DNA of 64,000 nt from Lactobacillus kalixensis DSM 16043 (GTDB lineage Bacteria; Bacillota; Bacilli; Lactobacillales; Lactobacillaceae). Under the pieces are notes generated by a model, which was not told the origin of the DNA, ran no database searches, and worked only from the letters and a program-made list of their open reading frames with translations. The DNA lies in contig NZ_AZFM01000005.1 of NCBI RefSeq assembly GCF_001434335.1, positions 1-64,000 of the forward strand, written 5' to 3'. The position numbers and the translations under genes were made by a program. Below, piece by piece: positions 33,621 to 43,153 of the stretch (the stretch's first letter is position 1; each line of letters starts with the position of its first letter).

Positions 33621-35369
33621 CTAAATACCTTGATCTGCGCGCTTTAATTCACGATAGCGTTTTTCATTTTCCCATAATTCTTGCGGCGACCCTTGCATAT
33701 TAATTCGTCCATTTTCAATGAACACAACCTGATCCATTTGGTCGATTCCTTTCAAGTGGTGAGTAATCCAAATCAATGTCTTAGTTTTTAACTGACTCAT
33801 AAATGTATCAATCACCGCTTGTTCAGTTACTGGATCGAGTCCCACAGTCGGCTCATCTAACAACACAATTGGCGTATCTTTCAGTAAAATTCGGGCTAAC
33901 GCCAAACGGTGTCTTTCACCTCCAGAAAACCGCAAACCAGCTTCATCAACTTCGGTATCTAAACCTTTTGGTAAATTTTGCACCATTTCATCAAGACCAA
34001 CTCGTCTTAACACATCCCATAACTGCTCTTCATTTGCATCTTCATTACCTAATCGTAAGTTGTTAGCAATTGTCGTGTTAAATAAGTACGGTTTTTGGTT
34101 AATGACACTAAAATATTTTGCCATTTGGTCACCAAACTGGTCAGTTTCAATTCCATTTAAGGTAACTTGACCACTAGTCGGCGAATAGTCGCCACGAAGT
34201 AAAGAGGCTAAGGTACTTTTACCTGCACCTGAGCGACCCAAAATTGCCAGTTTTTCGCCAGGTTTAATATCAAGGCTAATTCCTCTTAAGACTTCTTTTT
34301 CAGTCTTAGGATACGTATAACGGACATCTATTAAGGAAATCTCATAAGGCGCGGTTATGTTGATCTCTTTTATTTTTTTATTGTCTGCTTTTGGCAAATT
34401 ATTTAAGCGATCAAGCGAATCCTTATAGACATTTGTTTCTTGAGCAGCAGCAGGCAATGCTGCAAATGCTTCAACCATTGGAAAAACAGCCAAAACGAAG
34501 GCAGCAATCCAATTAGTATAGTCATACGAACGCCCGCCAAACTTGATTGAACCCCAAATGACTAAGCTAACAATAATCAAAAGATATAGCATTTGAACCA
34601 AAAAATCACGAAGACGTTCAAACTTTTTCATTGCTCTATTAACAACAAGCAAGTTCTTCTGACTATTAACGTGTAATTTTAAAAATTCATTACTACGACC
34701 AGACAAAATCCAATCGGTAACACCCATAACGTTATCAGTTAAATCAATGTAAAGTTCATCTTGAACCTGCTTTTGATAGCTTTGACGTGCACCGTTAACT
34801 AGAACTGACCAGATTGGAATAGCAAAAATCATAAGGCCATATACTAAGAGCATCCATAATCCCATTAGAGGTGACAATGCTCCAAGTCCAATTACAATAA
34901 CTGCGTATAGACCATAGGCAACAAACATTGGGAAGATCGTTCTCAAATAGAGATTTTGGATGTGACTAACATCATCTGAAAGTAGCCCTAACACATCCCC
35001 CAATTGGTATTTACTAGTAAAGGTTGTGGCGTCCTTTTCCAGTGAATCATAGAGCTTCTGTCTAAATTTAGAAGTCATCTTTAACACCCAATTGTGACTC
35101 ACTAATCGTTCGATATACCGCACTGCTGGTCTGGCAATTCCAAAAGCTCTAGTCAATACAATAGGAACATAAATCAATAGAATATTTTCAGGTTTTGTCG
35201 CAGCTTTACTAATTAAGTAGCCGGCGCAAAACATTAATCCGCCACCACAAATGAAAGTTAAAATCCCAAGAAATATAGCTAAAATTAGTGTCTTTTTATA
35301 TTGTTTAATGAACGGGCGAACCCAGCGATCGTTTTTTAATGCTTTTAAAATTGGAATCTTATTAATCAT
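33621..35369 (-). CDS. cydC: Thiol reductant ABC exporter subunit CydC
   Basis: A protein of about 582 residues with a six-helix membrane domain (FLGILTFICGGGLMFCAGYL) and an ABC domain: Walker A LGRSGAGKSTLASLL, signature FSGGERHRLALARIL and Walker B IVLLDEPTVGLD. With the preceding gene it forms the exporter of cysteine and glutathione needed to mature cytochrome bd. I choose the ATG at 35369, which overlaps the stop of cydD and has AAGGGTG upstream; a GTG at 35378 is possible. The C/D naming follows E. coli; in Bacillus the order of names is reversed. Confidence 0.9.
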   Translation of the reverse strand: MINKIPILKALKNDRWVRPFIKQYKKTLILAIFLGILTFICGGGLMFCAGYLISKAATKPENILLIYVPIVLTRAFGIARPAVRYIERLVSHNWVLKMTSKFRQKLYDSLEKDATTFTSKYQLGDVLGLLSDDVSHIQNLYLRTIFPMFVAYGLYAVIVIGLGALSPLMGLWMLLVYGLMIFAIPIWSVLVNGARQSYQKQVQDELYIDLTDNVMGVTDWILSGRSNEFLKLHVNSQKNLLVVNRAMKKFERLRDFLVQMLYLLIIVSLVIWGSIKFGGRSYDYTNWIAAFVLAVFPMVEAFAALPAAAQETNVYKDSLDRLNNLPKADNKKIKEINITAPYEISLIDVRYTYPKTEKEVLRGISLDIKPGEKLAILGRSGAGKSTLASLLRGDYSPTSGQVTLNGIETDQFGDQMAKYFSVINQKPYLFNTTIANNLRLGNEDANEEQLWDVLRRVGLDEMVQNLPKGLDTEVDEAGLRFSGGERHRLALARILLKDTPIVLLDEPTVGLDPVTEQAVIDTFMSQLKTKTLIWITHHLKGIDQMDQVVFIENGRINMQGSPQELWENEKRYRELKRADQGI

Positions 35370-37077
35370 CTCGCTCACCCTTCATTTGCTTAGTTAACTG
35401 CTTGAAGTAACCATCACTTTCTTGAAGTTCTTCAAGCGTTCCTTGTTCAACTAATTGACCATGGTTCATCACTAAGATATAATCCATTTCTTTTAGCCAA
35501 TGCAATCTATGAGTCGCAAACAAGACTAAACGTTGATTCATCAATGGGATCATCCGCTTTTTTAAATCAATCTCAGTTTCAATATCCAAATGCGCTGTCG
35601 GTTCATCAAAGATCATTATTTTTCGTTCTTGATCTAAAAGAGCTCGAGCCAATGCAATTCTTTGTGCTTGACCACCAGATAAGACCCGCTTACCTTGTCC
35701 AATTACAGTATCAAGACCTTCTGGTAAGTCATTTAATAAATCATCTAGCCCCATTACATGAATAGCTTCTTTAATTTCTTCATCACTCGCATTTGGTGTA
35801 TAAAAGGCAATATTTTCGCGCAAACTCTTAGTGAAAACATAAGGTTGCTGTGGAATATAGATCATTTGCTTTTGCCAGTCTGGAATGTTCATCGTATTTA
35901 CGGCGCGGTCTTGAATATTAATCTCTGCATCAATAGGTGTCAAAAAACCGCTAAGTAAGTTGATCAAAGTAGTTTTCCCTGACCCACTCATACCGACAAT
36001 TCCAATCTTTTGATAGCCTTTAACAGTTAAATTTACTGGACCAATCTCGGCGCCTTCCTTATAGTTAAAGCGCAAGTTAGAAACAATCAATTCATCGCTA
36101 TCACGCCAATCATGAAGCGAAATTTCTTCACTTGGTTCTTTGGGCAAATTGATCAATTCGTTAATGCGAGCAAAAGCATTCTTTCCATTCAAAGTTGCGT
36201 GAAAGTCACCGGCAAAATTACGAATCGGTAAGAAATATTCCGGTGCCAAAATCAAAATTCCTAAAGCTGGGAATAAATTGATCTTGCCATTCATTAGGTC
36301 AAAACCAAGGAAAACTGCAATAATTGCAATTGATAAAGTAGTGAAGAAATCAAGTGCAAAAGTTGACAACATCGCTACTTTTAAGACTGACATTGTCCTC
36401 TTTCTAAAACCTTCACTGGTCTTAAAAATACTGTTAGAGTACAGCTTACTTAAACCTAAATATTTCAAAGTATCAATTCCGCGCAAGGAATCAATGAAGT
36501 TATTGGACAAAACTTGAAAATTACCAAACTGTTTAATTGCCTTATCTTGAGCTGATTTTCCCAAAATAATCATGAATAAAACAATCAATGGATAAGTTGT
36601 CAGTAAGATCACTGCTGATTTCCAATCAAGAAAAAGCATCCCAATAAAAAGCAAAACTGGAACAATCATCATTTCTAGAACCTTACTATAGATCAACTTA
36701 ATGTAATTTCTTACTTCGTCAATTCCATCTAAGGACATGGTAATCAGCGACCCAGTTCCCTGCTTTTGCACTAGCGCCTGTCCTTCATCAAAGACTTTTT
36801 CTAGTAATTCAGCTCTCAAATTCTCTGAAACTTCGCTTGAATAATCCGTCAGCCACGAATCACTCACAGCATTTAAGAATTGCCTGCAAGTAAAACATGC
36901 AATAAATACTAATAATAAAACTATATCTAGGGACTTTCCTTGCCATAACTTAGTTAAAACAAAGCTAAGCGATAACGCTTGTCCCATTATAAAAAAAGCT
37001 TGCAGAACTTCAAGCACTGCAAGTTTTTTTACGATTGAACTAGCGCCAGCAAGTTTAAATAGCTGTCGATCAATCAT
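35362..37077 (-). CDS. cydD: Thiol reductant ABC exporter subunit CydD
   Basis: The 571-residue ABC exporter half has an N-terminal six-helix domain and an ABC domain with Walker A GMSGSGKTTLINLL, signature LSGGQAQRIALARAL and Walker B IMIFDEPTAHLD. It pairs with the next gene to form the heterodimeric CydDC transporter, which sends thiols out of the cell and is required for assembly of the cytochrome bd oxidase. Its start touches the stop of cydB at 37077, so the cyd genes are tightly coupled. The length and position match other Firmicute cydABCD operons. Confidence 0.9.
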   Translation of the reverse strand: MIDRQLFKLAGASSIVKKLAVLEVLQAFFIMGQALSLSFVLTKLWQGKSLDIVLLLVFIACFTCRQFLNAVSDSWLTDYSSEVSENLRAELLEKVFDEGQALVQKQGTGSLITMSLDGIDEVRNYIKLIYSKVLEMMIVPVLLFIGMLFLDWKSAVILLTTYPLIVLFMIILGKSAQDKAIKQFGNFQVLSNNFIDSLRGIDTLKYLGLSKLYSNSIFKTSEGFRKRTMSVLKVAMLSTFALDFFTTLSIAIIAVFLGFDLMNGKINLFPALGILILAPEYFLPIRNFAGDFHATLNGKNAFARINELINLPKEPSEEISLHDWRDSDELIVSNLRFNYKEGAEIGPVNLTVKGYQKIGIVGMSGSGKTTLINLLSGFLTPIDAEINIQDRAVNTMNIPDWQKQMIYIPQQPYVFTKSLRENIAFYTPNASDEEIKEAIHVMGLDDLLNDLPEGLDTVIGQGKRVLSGGQAQRIALARALLDQERKIMIFDEPTAHLDIETEIDLKKRMIPLMNQRLVLFATHRLHWLKEMDYILVMNHGQLVEQGTLEELQESDGYFKQLTKQMKGERDD

Positions 37078-38093
37078 TACTTAACCTCACCAATCTTTGG
37101 CATTGAAATACGCTTGCGGAACATCCAGTAAGCCCAAATCGTGTAAGCCAAAACGCAAGGTACCAAAATAACAGTTGCAATAGTCATGACAATTAAAGTG
37201 TAGTTTGAAGATGAAGCACTTTGAATCATTAAATCGTACTTACTGCTAATAGATGAGATCATCACGCGTGGGAACAAGCCACAGAAAATCAAAGCAACAA
37301 GTGAAATTAAAGTTAAACCACTGCAAGTTAAGGCAGCTGCTTGTGCATTTCTAAATACTGCAACATGTCCACCAACAGTAAAGCCAACGATTAAGACTAA
37401 GCAAAGTAAAGTCAAAATTGGGTGAACTTTAATAAAGTCAGTTTGGAAAAGTAGTAACAACGCAAAGACAACTTCGCCTGCATAAAGGACGTAGTAAAGA
37501 GCTTTAGCATAATTTTGAGCTCTCTCAGAAATAACACCCTTAGTCTTGATGGTGATGTAGTTCAACCCATGCATGTAACAAAGCAAGGTCAAAGCAATCC
37601 CGCCGACAACTGAGAACCAATTAATGTAATCCCAGAAGCTAGCGCTCATATTACCTTTAGCATCAATTGGCATCCCTTTAATCATTGAAATGAACATTAC
37701 ACCTAAGAAGAAGGTTGCCATCAGACTACCAATTGCCATTGTCTTATCCCAAACTGGCTTGCGATATTCTGGGCTGTGCTTACGGAATTCAAATGAAACC
37801 CCGCGAAGAATCAAACCAACCAAAATCAAAAGTAAGATAATGTAGTAACCTGAAAACAAAGTAGCATACCAGTATGGGAATGATGCAAACATGGCACCGC
37901 CGGCTGTAATAAGCCAAACTTCGTTACCGTCCCAAACTGGCCCAATGGTACTAATTACTTGAGTTTTTTCGTCTTCTGTATGGGCTAATGTCTCAACTGC
38001 CATTCCAACCCCGAAGTCAAAGCCGTCAAGGAAGAAGAAGCCTGAGAACAATACTCCAATTAAGACGAACCATAAAAATTGCAAGATTGACAT
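37077..38093 (-). CDS. cydB: Cytochrome bd ubiquinol/menaquinol oxidase subunit II
   Basis: A CydB protein of about 338 residues with eight or nine helices and the typical motifs DGFDFGVGMAVETLAHTE, GPVWDGNEVWLITAGGAMFA and YYIILLLILVGLILRGVSFE. It forms the oxidase core with CydA. I set the start at the ATG at 38093, which has a perfect AAGGAGG site nine bases upstream and yields MSILQFLWFVLIGVLF; an upstream in-frame start at 38150 would add 19 hydrophilic residues and overlap cydA. The ATG lies one base past the cydA stop. Confidence 0.94.
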   Translation of the reverse strand: MSILQFLWFVLIGVLFSGFFFLDGFDFGVGMAVETLAHTEDEKTQVISTIGPVWDGNEVWLITAGGAMFASFPYWYATLFSGYYIILLLILVGLILRGVSFEFRKHSPEYRKPVWDKTMAIGSLMATFFLGVMFISMIKGMPIDAKGNMSASFWDYINWFSVVGGIALTLLCYMHGLNYITIKTKGVISERAQNYAKALYYVLYAGEVVFALLLLFQTDFIKVHPILTLLCLVLIVGFTVGGHVAVFRNAQAAALTCSGLTLISLVALIFCGLFPRVMISSISSKYDLMIQSASSSNYTLIVMTIATVILVPCVLAYTIWAYWMFRKRISMPKIGEVK

Positions 38094-38094
38094 T

Positions 38095-39513
38095 TTAGAA
38101 GGCCTCCTTTGCAAATGGATCCATTCTCTTAGCGTCTTCTTTAGCAGCATATTCTTCTGGATCGTTATGCAAGAAGCGAACGATCAAACCAATCAAAATG
38201 ATGGCTAATGTTGTGAACAAGCAGAAGTAAACAATATTTGAGAAGAGCAATTGTCCTGCTGTTACTGAAGGTGAAACGCTTTGAGCAATAGTAAATAAAC
38301 CGTAAACTGTCCAAGGTGCACGACCAAGTTCAGTAATGAGCCAACCTGCAGTGTTTGCAAGGAATGGTGAGAAGGTCAATAATGCCATAATCCAAAGGAA
38401 GAAACGATTGCCCTTCTTACCTTTACGAGTAACAATTAACCCAATTAATGACATTAAGAATAATAGTGCAGCAAATCCACACATAATTCTAAATGACCAG
38501 AACAAAGTGTTTACTGGAACATAGTAATCCATCTTATGGTTATCAATTGTAGTTCCATATTTCTTTTGTAGTTCTTTATTTACTTCTTCCATACCTTTTA
38601 CAGAACCTGTAGTTTTACCGTATGAAAGAATACTTAACATGTCAGGAATATCAATTCCCTTAACTTCATGCGTCTTAGGGTTAGCAATAGCAACTACAGT
38701 CCACGGTGCTCTTTCACCAGTTGTCTTATAGACAGCTTCAGTAGCGGCAAACTTCATTGGTTGTTCAGTAATGGTATAGCGCATTTGCACGTCACCTACT
38801 GCAATTGAACCTAATGAGAAGATCAACATTAAAACCATACCAATACGCATTGTCTTGTGGTAAATAGCCTTGTTAGCTTCTGACAAGTCATGCTTTTTTA
38901 GTAATTGGAAAGCTGCTAATCCAGTAATAATAGTTGCACCTGTAAGTAAAGCGCCAGTGAGTACGTGCCCCAATTCATACATTAATTGTGGGTTAGTCAA
39001 AAGTGCACCGAAGTTTGACATTTCAGCACGACCATTTCTTAAAGTAAAGCCTACTGGGTGCTGCATAAATGAATTAGCTGTCAAAATCCAAAGTGCTGAA
39101 GTTACTGTACCAAACACGATCATCCAAGCAAAGAATAGGTGTAAGCCCTTCTTAACGCGATCCCAGGTAAACATCCAAAGACCAATAAAAGTTGATTCAA
39201 TAAAGAATGACAATAGTGCTTCAAAAGCTAGTGGAGCCCCAAAAATGTCACCCATAAATCTTGAATAATCAGACCAGTTCATACCAAACTGGAATTCTTG
39301 GATAAGCCCAGTTACAACTCCCACTGCAAAACTCAAAAGGAAAATGTTTCCCCAGAACTTCGTCATTTTTTTGTAACTAGGATTTCCTGTACGCACGTAC
39401 ATCGATTCCATAATGGCAACTACGAATACCGTACCAATTGAAAATGGTACAAAGAAAAAGTGAAAGACAGTTGTCATTGCGAATTGGAAACGTGCCAAAC
39501 TTAACACATCCAT
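38095..39513 (-). CDS. cydA: Cytochrome bd oxidase subunit I
   Basis: The 472-residue subunit has the conserved parts of CydA: FQFAMTTVFHFFFVPFSIG with the high-spin haem ligand His18, the quinol-site motif ITEQPMKFAATEA, and GRAPW near the end. The Q loop is short, as in Gram-positive bd oxidases. It reduces oxygen to water with menaquinol electrons and needs haem b and d; no haem synthesis genes are in this window, and lactobacilli usually take haem from outside. A GGAGG ribosome site precedes the ATG. It is the first gene of cydABDC-menG. Confidence 0.95.
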   Translation of the reverse strand: MDVLSLARFQFAMTTVFHFFFVPFSIGTVFVVAIMESMYVRTGNPSYKKMTKFWGNIFLLSFAVGVVTGLIQEFQFGMNWSDYSRFMGDIFGAPLAFEALLSFFIESTFIGLWMFTWDRVKKGLHLFFAWMIVFGTVTSALWILTANSFMQHPVGFTLRNGRAEMSNFGALLTNPQLMYELGHVLTGALLTGATIITGLAAFQLLKKHDLSEANKAIYHKTMRIGMVLMLIFSLGSIAVGDVQMRYTITEQPMKFAATEAVYKTTGERAPWTVVAIANPKTHEVKGIDIPDMLSILSYGKTTGSVKGMEEVNKELQKKYGTTIDNHKMDYYVPVNTLFWSFRIMCGFAALLFLMSLIGLIVTRKGKKGNRFFLWIMALLTFSPFLANTAGWLITELGRAPWTVYGLFTIAQSVSPSVTAGQLLFSNIVYFCLFTTLAIILIGLIVRFLHNDPEEYAAKEDAKRMDPFAKEAF

Positions 39514-39602
39514 AATTACGCCTCCGTCGAATTTCTAATTCCTCATACAAAATTATCTTCAATTTAAGTTTACACCTCCATTTTTTCCTTGCAAGTCGCA
39601 CG

Positions 39603-39665
39603 CTTATGCGCTTTCAGCAATGTTATCTTATTTTAATTATAGATTATTCTTCTTAAGCGGCTCAA
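39603..39665 (-). promoter_or_regulatory. Promoter of the cyd operon with a cre-like box downstream
   Basis: On the minus strand TTGAGC (39665-39660), 18 bases, and perfect TATAAT (39641-39636). About 20 bases after the -10, TGAAAGCGCATAAG (39616-39603) matches a CcpA operator at roughly 11 of 14 positions. A bound CcpA there would act as a roadblock. The leader then runs about 90 bases to cydA. Confidence 0.5.
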
Positions 39666-39698
39666 TCCGACAGCGCGCAGTTATTTAACACGTAAAAA

Positions 39699-39717
39699 AA
39701 GCCCAACAAGCGGGCTT
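39699..39717 (-). terminator. Terminator of the second LytR-CpsA-Psr gene
   Basis: AAGCCC and GGGCTT arms with a seven-base loop, followed on the minus strand by seven T. It lies about 45 bases past the stop at 39761. Confidence 0.75.
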
Positions 39718-39760
39718 AAAAAAATTACAATGTTATTTTGAACTTTATTATTTTTTTCAT

Positions 39761-40993
39761 TTATTTAAAAAAATCAAGGAACTTTTTACCAGAAGAACTG
39801 GATGAAGAAGTAGAACTTTGACTAGAAGATCCATTCGACGAACTACTACCTGATTCAGGTGTATCACTATTTAGTTCAAAAACTTGATAGTTAGTAAATG
39901 GATTAGGATCTTTCCATTTAACATGATTTTGTTCAGTATTCAAGCGATTCTGACGGGTTTCTTCATTATTCAAAGTTTCTTTGGCTAAACCTAGATTAGT
40001 TCTGATCTGATCAGATTTTTTCTGTAATTCTGCAGTTGATGCAACTTGAATTGAAGATCCATTAATCCAGGCATCATGTCCTTGAATGTAGCCTGACTTA
40101 AGATTCTTCATACAGCCACGATAGTTCATAGCTAAGGCAAACATATCATTAAAGGTTAAATTAGTTTTGACATATTTAGTAAAGATCGTTACTAACTTAC
40201 GGTAGTTGGTAATAGTATTAACTGACATAGCTTTTCTTGCTACAGCTTCAATTACCTGTCTTTGACGAAGTTGACGACCATAATCGCCTCGCGGATCTTC
40301 CTTTCTCATTCTGACATAAGCCACAGCATGGCGGCCATTTAAGTGCTGTTTACCTTTGTGGAAATCACACCAGTCGTACGAGAAATCAAACGGAACGTTG
40401 ACATCAACACCACCAACTGCATTTACCAAGCTCTTTAAAGCTTTCATATTAACTTCTAGATAATAATCAATCGGAGTATTAAGCAAGCTTGATACGGTTT
40501 TTCTAGCTGCTGTATTGCCACCGATTTCATAAGCCGAGTTAATCCGGAACATAAAATATTTGTTTCCAGGATCACCCTTAATATCTGCCAAAGTATCACG
40601 CGGGATTGAAGTCATTGTTGCCTTATTTTTATCAGGGTTAGCCGTTGCCAAAATCAAAGTATCTGAATTACCTTGATCATGGCGGCCTTCAATACCTTGG
40701 TCAACACCCAAAATCAAAATTGAAATTGGTTGCCGATTAGCAATCTTAGCTGAAGTCGCCGAATTGTTTCCGCTTTGGCCATCAATTGCGCTATGTAAAG
40801 TAAAGTATAGATGGGCCGCCCATGCGCCAGCAAAACAAACGGCTAAAACCGCGACAATTCCAATAATTCGTGCAACTATATGTCCCTTTGGCTTTTTAGG
40901 TGCTTTATTTGCAGCAAAAGCGCCATTTCGCTTTAGGTTTAATGACGAATTATTTCTGCGGTAGTCTTCTCTTCTCTTGGAGTTTGGATCCAT
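39761..40993 (-). CDS. LytR-CpsA-Psr family cell wall ligase (second copy)
   Basis: The 410-residue protein has a basic cytoplasmic N-terminus, a membrane helix at about residues 37-60 and an LCP domain with ISILILGVDQG, NSDTLILATANP, SIPRDTLADI and MRKEDPRGDYGRQLRQR. The C-terminal 40 residues are a serine-rich, low-complexity tail (SSSSNGSSSQSSTSSSSSS). LCP enzymes attach teichoic acids or polysaccharides to peptidoglycan. It is a stand-alone gene, unlike the first copy in the EPS operon, so it may serve wall teichoic acid or general glycan attachment. The exact substrate is unknown. Confidence 0.92.
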   Translation of the reverse strand: MDPNSKRREDYRRNNSSLNLKRNGAFAANKAPKKPKGHIVARIIGIVAVLAVCFAGAWAAHLYFTLHSAIDGQSGNNSATSAKIANRQPISILILGVDQGIEGRHDQGNSDTLILATANPDKNKATMTSIPRDTLADIKGDPGNKYFMFRINSAYEIGGNTAARKTVSSLLNTPIDYYLEVNMKALKSLVNAVGGVDVNVPFDFSYDWCDFHKGKQHLNGRHAVAYVRMRKEDPRGDYGRQLRQRQVIEAVARKAMSVNTITNYRKLVTIFTKYVKTNLTFNDMFALAMNYRGCMKNLKSGYIQGHDAWINGSSIQVASTAELQKKSDQIRTNLGLAKETLNNEETRQNRLNTEQNHVKWKDPNPFTNYQVFELNSDTPESGSSSSNGSSSQSSTSSSSSSGKKFLDFFK

Positions 40994-41140
40994 TCGATAT
41001 TCCTTTTCCCTTCGAATTAGAAAAAATATTCTTTATTATTTGTAACACTTTTATATATTGAAGAAAATAATGTCACACAAATTTAAAAATTACTTATCTT
41101 TTTAGTTTGATGAACTACTTTTTGGTAGTAGTATTTAACT

Positions 41141-41146
41141 TATAAT
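41141..41146 (+). promoter_or_regulatory. Probable -10 element of pepF
   Basis: A perfect TATAAT lies 29 bases before the start codon of pepF. The -35 region is weak. Just upstream is a small inverted repeat (ACTAC-TTTTTG-GTAGT). Confidence 0.4.
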
Positions 41147-41174
41147 TTATTAGTTTTATTAAAGGAGAATTCTT

Positions 41175-42971
41175 ATGGCTATACCTGCAAGAAACGAAGT
41201 TCCTGAAGAACTTAAATGGGATTTGACCCGCGTCTTCAAAGATGACCAAGAATGGGAAAACGAATTTGAAAACGTTAAAAACGATATTGCTGACTTATCA
41301 AGCTTAAAAGGCAGCTTTACTAGTGGCAAAGCCTTATACGAAGGTTTAACCCAAATGCTTGGCGTTAGCCGCCGTTTAGAAAAAGTTTATGTCTACGCTA
41401 CAATGTCTAGCGATGTTGATACAGCTGATGCTCATTATTTAGGTTACGTTGCTCGCGTTCAAAGCTTAACCGCACAATTTGAAGCCGCAACTTCTTTTAC
41501 TAACCCTGAGATTCTGGCAATTCCCGCTGAAGAATTAGAAAAGTTCAAGCAAGATGAACCCCGCCTTAAAGATTATGATCATTTGTTAGAAGTGATCACC
41601 AAGAAGCGTCCTCACACCTTGCCAGCTGAACAAGAAAAAATCATTGCTGATGCTTCTGACGCATTAAACGTTTCAGCAAGCACCTTCAATGTGTTGACTA
41701 ATTCTGATATGGAATACGGCTACGTTCAAGACGAAAATGGTGAAATGGTCCAATTGTCAGACGGCCTTTACTCACTTTTGATTCAATCTCAAGACCGCAA
41801 GGTACGTAAAAACGCCTTTGACGTGATGTATGCAAGCTATGGTCAATTTGAAAATTCCCTTGCTTCAACTTTGTCTGGTAACGTTAAGGCTCATAATTTC
41901 AACGCTAAGGCCCACAAGTTTGATTCTGCACGTGACGCTGCTTTAGCTGAAAATAACGTCCCTACAGTTGTTTATGACACTTTAATCAAAGAAGTCGACA
42001 GCCACTTAGACTTACTTCACCGCTATGTAAACCTACGCAAGAAGATTTTGGGCTTAAAAGACTTACAAATGTGGGACATGTACGTTCCTTTGACTGGTAA
42101 GCCAGCTTTAACTTACACATTCGAAGAAGCTAAAGAAGAAGCTAAGAAGGCCTTAGCTCCACTTGGCGAAGATTACCTTAAGCATGTTGATTACATCTTC
42201 AATAACCGTATAATTGATGTTGTCGAATCTAAGAACAAGGTAACCGGCGCATATTCAGGTGGTTCATACGATACCGATCCATATGAATTACTCAATTGGG
42301 AAAATAACGTGGATTCCCTTTACACTTTAGTCCACGAAACTGGCCACTCAGTTCACTCTTGGTACACAAGAAATACTCAGCCTTATGCTTACGGTGATTA
42401 CCCAATTTTCGTAGCTGAAATTGCTTCAACTACTAACGAAAACATCTTAACTGAATACTTCTTAGATCACATTACTGATCCAAAGACTCGTGCTTTTGTC
42501 TTAAATTACTATCTCGATGCCTTCAAGGGAACTTTATTTAGACAAGCTCAATTTGCGGAATTTGAACAATTTATCCACGAAGCTGATGCTAAAGGTCAAC
42601 CATTGACTGCCGATATTTTGGACAAATTCTACGGCGATTTGAATCAGCGCTACTACGGTGATAGCGTTGAAGAAGGTGGCGATATTGCTAAGGAATGGGC
42701 ACGTATCCCTCACTTCTACTACAATTTCTACGTTTACCAATACGCAACTGGTTTTGCGGCAGCCGCTGCTTTGTCAGACAAGATTGTTCACGGCAGTGAT
42801 GAAGATCGTGAAAAATACTTAGGCTTTCTTAAAGCCGGTTCAAGTGATTATCCAGTTGAAATCATGAAGAATGCTGGCGTTGATATGACGAAGCCTGACT
42901 ATTTAGAAGCTGCTTTTGCTTCATTTGAAAAGCGTCTAGATGAATTCGAAAAATTAATTGGCAAATTTTAA
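41175..42971 (+). CDS. pepF: Oligoendopeptidase F
   Basis: The 598-residue M3-family zinc peptidase has the catalytic motif HETGHSVHSWY with zinc-binding His387 and His391 and the following EIASTTNEN glutamate. Family features include LKWDLTRVFKDD at the start and YQYATGFAAAAALS near the end. It cuts peptides of about 7-17 residues in the cytoplasm and serves nitrogen supply in lactic acid bacteria. The length matches PepF. An AAAGGAGAA ribosome site precedes the ATG. The codon use looks highly expressed. Confidence 0.95.
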   Translation: MAIPARNEVPEELKWDLTRVFKDDQEWENEFENVKNDIADLSSLKGSFTSGKALYEGLTQMLGVSRRLEKVYVYATMSSDVDTADAHYLGYVARVQSLTAQFEAATSFTNPEILAIPAEELEKFKQDEPRLKDYDHLLEVITKKRPHTLPAEQEKIIADASDALNVSASTFNVLTNSDMEYGYVQDENGEMVQLSDGLYSLLIQSQDRKVRKNAFDVMYASYGQFENSLASTLSGNVKAHNFNAKAHKFDSARDAALAENNVPTVVYDTLIKEVDSHLDLLHRYVNLRKKILGLKDLQMWDMYVPLTGKPALTYTFEEAKEEAKKALAPLGEDYLKHVDYIFNNRIIDVVESKNKVTGAYSGGSYDTDPYELLNWENNVDSLYTLVHETGHSVHSWYTRNTQPYAYGDYPIFVAEIASTTNENILTEYFLDHITDPKTRAFVLNYYLDAFKGTLFRQAQFAEFEQFIHEADAKGQPLTADILDKFYGDLNQRYYGDSVEEGGDIAKEWARIPHFYYNFYVYQYATGFAAAAALSDKIVHGSDEDREKYLGFLKAGSSDYPVEIMKNAGVDMTKPDYLEAAFASFEKRLDEFEKLIGKF

Positions 42972-43040
42972 AAAATTAGTTTGACTTAATCCCAAACTAC
43001 ATATATAACATAAAAGGAAAGTAAAATTTCTCACATCACA

Positions 43041-43070
43041 AAAACTGCTTCTCGTTGAAGCAGTTTTTTT
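43041..43070 (+). terminator. Terminator after pepF
   Basis: A perfect 11-pair stem (AAAACTGCTTC and GAAGCAGTTTT) with a five-base loop and a T-run. Confidence 0.9.
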
Positions 43071-43153
43071 CATTAAATCACCAATTTATCTTCTCTCACC
43101 ACCCAATCCATGCTTTAATAAGAGTAAGAAAACATAGGGGAAAAGTGATTATT

